This document shows, in pieces, positions 50,516 to 62,500 of a stretch of 64,000 nt of DNA. The notes beneath the pieces are model-generated. The model made no database searches. It saw only the letters and a list, made by a program, of their open reading frames with translations, and was not told where the DNA came from. A program made the translations under genes and the position numbers. This DNA is from Neodiprion pinetum (taxonomy: Eukaryota > Arthropoda > Insecta > Hymenoptera > Diprionidae): positions 4,781,521-4,845,520 of the forward strand of contig NC_060235.2 of NCBI RefSeq assembly GCF_021155775.2, in the 5' to 3' direction. Positions within the stretch are counted from its first letter, which is position 1. Each line of letters starts with the position of its first letter.

Positions 50516-53500
50516 ATTAATCCGTTGGCCACAGGGTGGTCCTGAAAATTTCGATTTTTTGGGACGAATTTGAATTCTTAGACTGAAACCTGCAGATGAA
50601 GAACACCGTATGGGTACGAGCTAAGGCAAGACTACGGAATCTCGGGTTTTTTGTATGTAACTCTTGATGCGATGATCGCAGTCTATACACATTGCGCCCA
50701 ATCGACTTCTCTCGCAAAATTACGTCGGAATAGTGCCACAATTAATTTATTCCAGCACTTTTGGAAATCGCGAAAATTTTCGCCAAAAATACAAAGGGGT
50801 TAACCTTCCTTTTTTTTTACCATAAAATTTTTCCTCTCAAAATTGATTTGTGTGACTCTTCCCCGACCAATTGGACCCCAAGGAACTCAGAAAACGCAGC
50901 AAAAGGAGCGTGGGATCAACGGGAGAGAAGATACGACGAAAAAAGCACCTGCTGAAAAATGTCGAAAATTCAGGTTTTCGTTTTTTGGCAGTAACTTTCG
51001 ATGCGTTGATCGCAGCGTATTGGGACTGCGCCCAATCGATTTCTCTCGCAAAATTACGTCGGAATAGTGCCACAATTAATTTATTCCAGCACTTTTGAAA
51101 ATCGCGAAAATTTTCGCCAAAAATACAAAGGGGTTAACCTTCCTTTTTTTTTGACCAAAAAATGTTTCGTCTCAGAATTGATACGTATGACTCTTCCCCG
51201 ACCAATTGGACCCCAAGGAACTCAGAAAACGCAGCAAAAGGAGCGTGGGATCAACGGGAGAGAAGATACGAGGAAAAAAGCACCTGCTGAAAAATGTCGA
51301 AAATTCAGGTTTTCGTTTTTTGGCTGTAACTTTCGATGCGTTGATCGCAGCGTATTGGGACTGCGCCCAATCAATTTCTCTCGCAAAATTACGTCGGAAT
51401 AGTGCCACAATTAATTTATTCCAGCACTTTTGAAAATCGCCAAAATTTTCGCCAAAAATACAAAGGGGTTAACCTTCCTTTTTTTTTGACCAAAAAATTT
51501 TTCGTCTCAGAATTGATTCGTATGACTCTTCCCCGACCAATTGGACCCCAAGGAATTCAGAAAACGCAGCAAAAGGAGCGTGGGATCAACGGGAGAGAAG
51601 ATACGAGGAAAAAAGCACCTGCTGAAAAATGTCGAAAATTCAGGTTTTCGTTTTTTGGCTGTAACTTTCGATGCGTTGCTCGCAGCGCCTCGGGACTGCG
51701 CCCAATCGATTTCTCCCGCAAAATTACGTCGGTATAGTGCCCCAATTAATTTATTCCAGCACTTTTGAAAATCGCGAAAATTTTCGCCAAAAATACAAAG
51801 GGGTTAGCCTTCCTTTTTTTTTGACCAAAAAATTCATCGTCTCAGAATTGATTTGTATGACTCTTTCCCGACCATTTGGACCCCAAGGAACTCAGAAAAC
51901 GCAGCAAAAGGAGCGTGGGATCAACGGGAGAGAAGATACGAGATGAAAAGCACCTGCTGAAAAATGTCGAAAATTCAGGTTTTCGTTTTTTGGCTGTAAC
52001 TTTCGATGCGTTGATCGCAGCGTATTGGGACTGCGCCCAATAGATTTCTCTCGCAAAATTACGTGGGAATAGTGCCACAATTAATTTATTACAGCACTTT
52101 TGAAAATCGCCAAAATTTTCGCCAAAAATACAAAGGGGTTAACCTTCCTTTTTTTTTGACCAAAAAATTTTTCGTCTCAGAATTGATTCGTATGACTCTT
52201 CCCCGACCAATTGGACCCCAAGGAATTCAGAAAACGCAGCAAAAGGAGCGTGGGATCAACGGGAGAGAAGATACGAGGAAAAAAGCACCTGCTGAAAAAT
52301 GTCGAAAATTCAGGTTTTCGTTTTTTGGCTGCAACTTTCGATGCGTTGCTCGCAGCGCCTCGGGACTGCGCCCAATCGATTTCTCTCGCAAAATTACGTC
52401 GGAATAGTGCTACAATTAATTTATTCCCGCACTTTTGAAAATCGCGGAAATTTTCGCTAGAAATACAAAGGGGTTAACCGAGCTTTTTTTTTGACCAAAA
52501 AATTTTTCGTCTCAGAATTGATTCGTATGACTCTTTCCCGACCAATTGGACCCTAAGGAACTCAGAAAACGCAGCAAAAGGAGCGTGGGATCAACGGGAG
52601 AGAAGATACGAGGAAAAAAGCACCTGCTGAAAAATGTCGAAAATTCAGGTTTTCGTTTTTTGGCTGTAACTTTCGATGCGTTGATCGCAGCGTATTGGGA
52701 CTGCGCCCAATCGATTTCTCTCGCAAAATTACGTCGGAATAGTGCCACAATTAATTTATTCCAGCACTTTTGAAAATCGCCAAAATTTTCGCCAAAAATA
52801 CAAAGGGGTTAACCTTCCTTTTTTTTTGACCAAAAAATTTTTCGTCTCAGAATTGATTCGTATGACTCTTCCCCGACCAATTGGACCCCAAGGAATTCAG
52901 AAAACGCAGCAAAAGGAGCGTGGGATCAATTGGAGAGAAGATACGAGGAAAAAAGCACCTGCTGAAAAATGTCGAAAATTCAGGTTTTCGTTTTTTGGCT
53001 GTAACTTTCGATGCGTTGATCGCAGCGTATTGGGACTGCGCCCAATCGATTTCTCTCGCAAAATTACGTCGGAATAGTGCCACAATTAATTTATTCCAGC
53101 ACTTTTGAAAATCGCCAAAATTTTCGCTAAAAATACAAAGGGGTTAACCTTCCTTTTTTTTTGACCAAAAAATGTTTCGTCTCAGAATTGATACGTATGA
53201 CTCTTCCCCGACCAATTGGACCCCAAGGAATTCAAAAAACGCAGCAAAAGGAGCGTGGGATCAACGGGAGAGAAGATACGAGGAAAAAAGCACCTGCTGA
53301 AAAATGTCGAAAATTCAGGTTTTCGTTTTTTGGCTGTAACTTTCGATGCGTTGATTGCAGCGTATTGGGACTGCGCCCAATCGATTTCTCTCGCAAAATT
53401 ACGTCGGAATAGTGCCACAATTAATTTATTCCAGCACTTTTGAAAATCGCCAAAATTTCCGCCAAAAATACAAAGGGGTTAACCTTCCTTTTTTTTTGAC

Positions 53501-56500
53501 CAAAAAATTTTTCGTCTCAGAATTGATTCGTATGACTCTTCCCCGACCAATTGGACCCCAAGGAATACAGAAAACGCAGCAAAAGGAGCGTGGGATCAAC
53601 GGGAGAGAAGATACGAGGAAAAAAGCACCTTCTGAAAAATGTCGAAAATTCAGGTTTTCGTTTTTTGGCTGTAACTTTCGATGCGTTGATCGCAGCGTAT
53701 TGGGACTGCGCCCAATCGATTTCTCTCGCAAAATTACGTCGGAATAGTGCCACAATTAATTTATTCCAGCACTTTTGAAAATCGCCGAAATTTTCGCCAA
53801 AAATACAAAGGGGTTAACCTTCCTTTTTTTTTGACCAAAAAATTTTTCGTCTCAGAATTGATTCGTATGACTCTTTCCCGACCAATTGGACCCCAAGGAA
53901 TTCAGAAAACGCAGCAAAAGGAGCGTGGGATCAACGGGAGAGAAGATACGAGGAAAAAAGCACCTGCTGAAAAATGTCGAAAATTCAGGTTTTCGTTTTT
54001 TGGCTGTAACTTTCGATGCGTTGATCGCAGCGTATTGAGACTGCGCCCAATCGATTTCTCTCGCAAAATTACGTCGGAATAGTGCCACAATTAATTTATT
54101 CCAGCACTTTTGAAAATCGCCAAAATTTTCGCCAAAAATACAAAGGGGTTAACCTTCCTTTTTTTTTGACCAAAAAATTTTTCGTCTCAGAATTGATTCG
54201 TATGACTCTTTCCCGACCAATTGGACCCCAAGGAACTCAGAAAACGCAGCAAAAGGAGCGTGGGATCAACGGGAGAGAAGATACGAGGAAAAAAGCACCT
54301 GCTGAAAAATGTCGAAAATTCAGGTTTTCGTTTTTTGGCTGTAACTTTCGATGCGTTGCTCGCAGCGCCTCGGGACTGCGCCCAATCGATTTCTCCCGCA
54401 AAATTACGTCGGTATAGTGCCCCAATTAATTTATTCCAGCACTTTTGAAAATCGCGAAAATTTTCGCCAAAAATACAAAGGGGTTAGCCTTCCTTTTTTT
54501 TTGACCAAAAAATTCATCGTCTCAGAATTGATTCGTATGACTCTTTCCCGACCATTTGTACCCCAAGGAACTCAGAAAACGCAGCAAAAGGAGCGTGGGA
54601 TCAACGGGAGAGAAGATACGAGGAAAAAAGCACCTGCTGAAAAATGTCGAAAATTCAGGTTTTCGTTTTTTGGCTGTAACTTTCGATGCGTTGATCGCAG
54701 CGTATTGGGACTGCGCCCAATCAATTTCTCTCGCGAAATTACGTCGGAATAGTGCCACAATTAATTTATTCCAGCACTTTTGAAAATCGCCAAAATTTTC
54801 GCCAAAAATACAAAGGGGTTAACCTTCCTTTTTTCTTGACCAAAAAATTTTTCGTCTCAGAATTGATTCGTATGACTCTTTTCCGACCAATTAGACCCCA
54901 AGGAACTCAGAAAACGCAGCAAAAGGAGCGTGGGATCAACGGGAGAGAAGATACGAGGAAAAAAGCACCTGCTGAAAAATGTCGAAAATTCAGGTTTTCG
55001 TTTTTTGGCTGTAACTTTCGATGCGTTGATCGCAGCGTATTGGGACTGCGCCCAATCGATTTCTCTCGCAAAATCACGTCGGAATAGTGCCCCAATTAAT
55101 TTATTCCAGCACTTTTGAAAATCGCGAAAATTTTCGCCAAAAATACAATGGGGTTAGCCTTCCTTTTTTTTTGACCAAAAAATTCATCGTCTCAGAATTG
55201 ATTCGTATGACTCTTTCCCGACCATTTGGACCCCAAGGAACTCAGAAAACGCAGCAAAAGGAGCGTGGGATCAACGGGAGAGAAGATACGAGGAAAAAAG
55301 CACCTGCTGAAAAATGTCGAAAATTCAGGTTTTCGTTTTTTGGCTGTAACTTTCGATGCGTTGATCGCAGCGTATTGAGACTGCGCCCACTCGATTTCTC
55401 TCGCAAAATTACGTCGGAATAGTGCCACAATTAATTTATTACAGCACTTTTGAAAATCGCCAAAATTTTCGCCAAAAATACAAAGGGGTTAACCTTCCTT
55501 TTTTTTTGACCAAAAAATTTTTCGTCTCAGAATTGATTCGTATGACTCTTCCCCGACCAATTGGACCCCAAGGAATTCAGAAAACGCAGCAAAAGGAGCG
55601 TGGGATCAACGGGAGAGAAGATACGAGGAAAAAAGCACCTGCTGAAAAATGTCGAAAATTCAGGTTTTCGTTTTTTGGCTGCAACTTCCGATGCGTTGCT
55701 CGCAGCGCCTCGGGACTGCGCCCAATCGATTTCTCCCGCAAAATTACGTCGGAATAGTGCCCCAATTAATTGATTCCAGAACTTTTGAAAATCGCCAAAA
55801 TTTTCGCCAAAAATACAAAGGGGTTAACCTTCCTTTTTTTTTGACCAAAAAATTTTTCGTCTCAGAATTGATTCGTATGACTCTTCCCCGACCAATTGGA
55901 CCCCAAGGAATACAGAAAACGCAGCAAAAGGAGCGTGGGATCAATTGGAGAGAAGATACGAGGAAAAAAGCACCTGCTGAAAAATGTCGAAAATTCAGGT
56001 TTTCGTTTTTTGGCTGTAACTTTCGATGCGTTGATCGCAGCGTATTGTGACTGCGCCCAATCGATTTCTCTCGCAAAATTACGTCGGAATAGTGCCACAA
56101 TTAATTTATTCCAGCACTTTTAAAAATCGCCAAAATTTTCGCCAAAAATACAAAGGGGTTAACCTTCCTTTTTTTTTGACCAAAAAATGTTTCGTCTCAG
56201 AATTGATACGTATGACTCTTCCCCGACCAATTGGACCCCAAGGAATTCAGAAAACGCAGCAAAAGGAGCCTGGGATCAACGGGAGAGAAGATACGAGGAA
56301 AAAAGCACCTGCTGAAAAATGTCGAAAATTCAGGTTTTCGTTTTTTGGCTGTAACTTTCGATGCGTTGCTCGCAGCGCCTCGGGACTGCGCCCAATCGAT
56401 TTCTCCCGCAAAATTACGTCGGTATAGTGCCCCAATTAATTTATTCCAGCACTTTTGAAAATCGCGAAAATTTTCGCCAAAAATACAAAGGGGTTAGCCT

Positions 56501-59500
56501 TCCTTTTTTTTTGACCAAAAAATTCATCGTCTCAGAATTGATTTGTATGACTCTTTCCCGACCATTTGGACCCTAAGGAATACAGAAAACGCAGCAAAAG
56601 GAGCGTGGGATCAATTGGAGAGAAGATACGAGGAAAAAAGCACCTGCTGAAAAATGTCGAAAATTCAGGTTTTCGTTTTTTGGCTGCAACTTTCGATGCG
56701 TTGCTCGCAGCGCCTCGGGACTGCGCCCAATCGATTTCTCTCGCAAAATTACGTCGGAATAGTGCTACAATTAATTTATTCCCGCACTTTTGAAAATCGC
56801 GGAAATTTTCGCTAGAAATACAAAGGGGTTAACCGAGCTTTTTTTTTGACCAAAAAATTTTTCGTCTCAGAATTCATTCGTATGACTCTTCCCCGACCAA
56901 TTGGACCCTAAGGAACTCAGAAAACGCAGCAAAAGGAGCGTGGGATCAACGGGAGAGAAGATACGAGGAAAAAAGCACCTGCTGAAAAATGTCGAAAATT
57001 CAGGTTTTCGTTTTTTGGCTGTAACTTTCGATGCGTTGATCGCAGCGTATTGGGACTGCGCCCTATCGATTTCTCTCGCAAAATTACGTCGGAATAGTGC
57101 CACAATTAATTTATTCCAGCACTTTTGAAAATCGCCAAAATTTTCGCCAAAAATACAAAGGGGTTAACCTTCCTTTTTTTTTGACCAAAAAATTTTTCGT
57201 CTCAGAATTGATTCGTATGACTCTTCCCCGACCAATTGGACCCCAAGGAATTCAGAAAACGCAGCAAAAGGAGCGTGGGATCAATTGGAGAGAAGATACG
57301 AGGAAAAAAGCACCTGCTGAAAAATGTCGAAAATTCAGGTTTTCGTTTTTTGGCTGTAACTTTCGATGCGTTGATCGCAGCGTATTGGGACTGCGCCCAA
57401 TCGATTTCTCTCGCAAAATTACGTCGGAATAGTGCCACAATTAATTTATTCCAGCACTTTTGAAAATCGCCAAAATTTTCGCCAAAAATTCAAAGGGGTT
57501 AACCTTCCTTTTTTTTTGACCAAAAAATGTTTCGTCTCAGAATTGATACGTATGACTCTTCCCCGACCAATTGGACCCCAAGGAATTCAGAAAACGCAGC
57601 AAAAGGAGCGTGGGATCAACGGGAGAGAAGATACGAGGAAAAAAGCACCTGCTGAAAAATGTCGAAAATTCAGGTTTTCGTTTTTTGGCTGTAACTTTCG
57701 ATGCGTTGCTCGCAGCGCCTCGGGACTGCGCCCAATCGATTTCTCCCGCAAAATTACGTCGGTATAGTGCCCCAATTAATTTATTCCGGCACTTTTGGAA
57801 ATCGCGAAAATTTTCGCCAAAAATACAAAGGGGTTAACCTTCCTTTGTTTTTACCAAAAAATTTTTCCTCTTAAAATTGATTCGTGTGACTCTTCCCCGA
57901 CCAATTGGACCCCAAGGAACTCAGAAAACGCTGCAAAAGGAGCGTGGGATCAACGGGAGAGAAGATACGACGAAAAAAGCACCTGCTGAAAAATGTCGAA
58001 AATTCAGGTTTTCGTTTTTTGGCAGTAACTTTCGATGCGTTGATCGCAGCGTATTGGGACTGCGCCCAATCGATTTCTCTCGCAAAATTACGTCGGAATA
58101 GTGCCACAATTAATTTATTCCGGCACTTTTGGAAATCGCGAAAATTTTCGCCAAAAATACAAAGGGGTTAACCTTCCTTTTTTTTTTACCGAAAAGGTTT
58201 TCGTCTCAGAATTGATTCGTGTGACTCTTCCTTGACCAATTCGACCCCAAGGAACTCAGAAAACGCAGCAAAAGGAGCGTGAAATCAACGGGAAAGAAGA
58301 TACGAGGAAAAAAACATCTGCTGAAAAATGTCGAAAATTCAGGTTTTCGTTTTTTGGCAGTAACTTTCGATGCGTTGATCGCAGCGTATTGGGACTGCGC
58401 CCAATCGATTTCTCTCGCAAAATTACGTCGGAATAGTGCCACAATTAATTTATTCCAGCACTTTTGAAAATCGCCAAAATTTTCGCCGAAAATACAAAGG
58501 GGTTAACCTTCCTTGTTTTTTGACCAAAAAATGTTTCGTCTCAGAATTGATACGTATGACTCTTCCCCGACCAATTGGACCCCAAGGAATTCAGAAAACG
58601 CAGCAAAAGGAGCGTGGGATCAACGGGAGAGAAGATACGAGGAAAAAAGCACCTGCTGAAAAATGTCGAAAATTCAGGTTTTCGTTTTTTGGCTGTAACT
58701 TTCGATGCGTTGCTCGCAGCGCCTCGGGACTGCGCCCAATCGATTTCTCCCGCGAAATTACGTCGGTATAGTGCCCCAATTAATTTATTCCAGAACTTTT
58801 GAAAATCGCGAAAATTTTCGCCAAAAATACAAAGGGGTTTTTTTTTTGACCAAAAAATTTTTCGTCTCAGAATTGATTCGTATGACTCTTTCCCGACCAA
58901 TTGGACCCCAAGGAACTCAGAAAACGCAGCAAAAGGAGCGTGGGATCAACGGGAAAGAAGATACGAGGAAAAAAGCACCTGCTGAAAAATGTCGAAAATT
59001 CAGGTTTTCGTTTTTTGGCTGTAACTTTCGATGCGTTGATCGCAGCGTATTGGGACTGCGCCCAATCGATTTCTCTCGCAAAATTACGTCGGAATAGTGC
59101 CCCAATTAATTTATTCCAGCACTTTTGAAAATCGCGAAAATTTTCGCCAAAAATACAAAGGGGTTAGCCTTCCTTTTTTTTTGACCAAAAAATTCATCGT
59201 CTCAGAATTGATTCGTATGACTCTTTCCCGACCATTTGGACCCCAAGGAACTCAGAAAACGCAGCAAAAGGAGCGTGGGATCAACGGGAGAGAAGATACG
59301 AGGAAAAAAGCACCTGCTGAAAAATGTCGAAAATTCAGGTTTTCGTTTTTTGGCTGTAACTTTCGATGCGTTGATCGCAGCGTATTGGGACTGCGCCCAA
59401 TCGATTTCTCTCGCAAAATTACGTCGGAATAGTGCCACAATTAATTTATTACAGCACTTTTGAAAATCGCCAAAATTTTCGCCAAAAATACAAAGCAATA

Positions 59501-62500
59501 AAATACAATACCTTCCTTTTTTTTTGACCAAACAATTTTTCGTCTCAGAATTGATTCGTATGACTCTTTCCCGACCATTTGGACCCCAAGGAACTCAGAA
59601 AACGCAGCAAAAGGAGCGTGGGATCAACGGGAGAGAAGATACGAGGAAAAAAGCACCTGCTGAAAAATGTCGAAAATTCAGGTTTTCGTTTTTTGGCTGT
59701 AACTTTCGATGCGTTGATTGCAGCGTATTGGGACTGCGCCCAATCGATTTCTCTCGCAAAATTACGTCGGAATAGTGCCACAATTAATTTATTCCAGCAC
59801 TTTTGAAAATCGCCAAAATTTCCGCCAAAAATACAAAGGGGTTAACCTTCCTTTTTTTTTGACCAAAAAATTTTTCGTCTCAGAATTGATTCGTATGACT
59901 CTTCCCCGACCAATTGGACCCCAAGGAATACAGAAAACGCAGCAAAAGGAGCGTGGGATCAACGGGAGAGAAGATACGAGGAAAAAAGCACCTGCTGAAA
60001 AATGTCGAAAATTCAGGTTTTCGTTTTTTGGCTGTAACTTTCGATGCGTTGATCGCAGCGTATTGGGACTGCGCCCAATCGATTTCTCTCGCAGAATTAC
60101 GTCGGAATAGTGCCACAATTAATTTATTCCAGCACTTTTGAAAATCGCCGAAATTTTCGCCAAAAATACAAAGGGGTTAACCTTCCTTTTTTTTTGACCA
60201 AAAAATTTTTCGTCTCAGAATTGATTCGTATGACTCTTTCCCGACCAATTGGACCCCAAGGAACTCAGAAAACGCAGCAAAAGGAGCGTGGGATCAACGG
60301 GAGAGAAGATACGAGGAAAAAAGCACCTGCCGAAAAATGTCGAACATTCAGGTTTTCGTTTTTTGGCTGTGACTTTCGATGCGCCGATCGCAGCGTATTG
60401 AGACTGCGCCCAATCGATTTCTCTCGCAAAATTACGTCGGAATAGTGCCACAATTAATTTATTCCAGCACTTTTGATAATCGCCAAAATTTTCGCCAAAA
60501 ATACAAAGGGGTTAACCTTCCTTTTTTTTTGACCAAAAAATTTTTCGTTTCAGAATTGATTCGTATGACTCTTCCCCGACCAATTGGACCCCAAGGAATA
60601 CAGAAAACGCAGCAAAAGGAGCGTGGGATCAATTGGAGAGAAGATACGAGGAAAAAAGCACCTGCTGAAAAGTGTCGAAAATTCAGGTTTTCGTTTTTTG
60701 GCTGTAACTTTCGATGCGTTGATCGCAGCGTTTTGGGACTGCGCCCAATCGATTTCTCTCGCAAAATTACGTCGGAATAGTGCCACAATTAATTTATTCC
60801 AGCACTTTTGAAAATCGCCAAAATTTTCGCCAAAAATACAAAGGGGTTAACCTTCCTTTTTTTTTGACCAAAAAATTTTTCGTCTCAGAATTGATTCGTA
60901 TGACTCTTTCCCGACCAATTGGACCCCAAGGAACTCAGAAAACGCAGCAAAAGGAGCGTGGGATCAACGGGAGAGAAGATACGAGGAAAAAAGCACCTGC
61001 TGAAAAATGTCGAAAATTCAGGTTTTCGTTTTTTGGCTGTAACTTTCGATGCGTTGCTTGCAGCGCCTCGGGACTGCGCCCAATCGATTTCTCCCGCAAA
61101 ATTACGTCGGCATAGTGCCCCAATTAATTTATTCCAGCACTTTTGAAAATCGCGAAAATTTTCGCCAAAAATACGAAGGGGTTAGCCTTCCTTTTTTTTT
61201 GACCAAAAAATTCATCGTCTCCGAATTGATTTGTATGACTCTTTCCCGACCATTTGGACCCCAAGGAACTCAGAAAACGCAGCAAAAGGAGCGTGGGATC
61301 AACGGGAGAGAAGATACGAGGAAAAAAGCACCTGCTGAAAAATGTCGAAGATTCAGGTTTTCGTTTTTTGGCTGTTACTTTCGATGCGTTGCTCGCAGCG
61401 CCTCGGGACTGCGCCCAATCGATTTCTCCCGCAAAATTACGTCGGAATAGTGCCCCAATTAATTTATTCCCGCACTTTTGAAAATCGCGGAAATTTTCGC
61501 TAAAAATACAAAGGAGTTAACCGAGCTTTTTTTTTGACCAAAAAATTTTTCGTCTCAGAATTGATTCGTATGACTCTTCCCCGACCAATTGGACCCCAAG
61601 GAATTCAGAAAACGCAGCAAACGGAGCGTGGGATCAACGGGAGAAAAGATACGAGGAAAAAAGCACCTGCTGAAAAATGTCGAAAATTCAGGTTTTCGTT
61701 TTTTGGCTGTAACTTTCGATGCGTTGCTCGCAGCGCCTCGGGACTGCGCCCAATCGATTTCTCCCGCAAAATTACGTCGGAATAGTGCCCCAGTTAATTT
61801 ATTCCAGAACTTTTGAAAATCGCGAAAATTTTCGCCAAAAATACAAAGGGGTTAACCTTCCTTTTTTTTTGACCAAAAAATTTTTCGTCTCAGAATTGAT
61901 TCGTATGACTCTTTCCCGACCAATTGGACCACAAGGAACTCAGAAAACGCAGCAAAAGGAGCGTGGGATCAACGGGAGAGAAGATACGAGGAAAAAAGCA
62001 CCTGCTGAAAAATGTCGAAAATTCAGGTTTTCGTTTTTTGGCTGTAACTTTCGATGCGTTGATCGCAGCGTATTGGGACTGCGCCCAATCGATTTCTCTC
62101 GCAAAATTACGTCGGAATAGTGCCACAATTAATTTATTCCAGCACTTTTGAAAATCGCCAAAATTTTCGCCAAAAATACAAAGGGGTTAACCTTCCTTTT
62201 TTCTTGACCAAAAAATTTTTCGTCTCAGAATTGATTCGTATGACTCTTTTCCGACCAATTAGACCCCAAGGAACTCAGAAAACGCAGCAAAAGGAGCGTG
62301 GGATCAACGGGAGAGAAGATACGAGGAAAAAAGCACCTGCTGAAAAATGTCGAAAATTCAGGTTTTCGTTTTTTGGCTGTAACTTTCGATGCGTTGATCG
62401 CAGCGTATTGGGACTGCGCCCAATCGATTTCTCTCGCAAAATTACGTCGGAATAGTGCCCCAATTAATTTATTCCAGCACTTTTGAAAATCGCGAAAATT

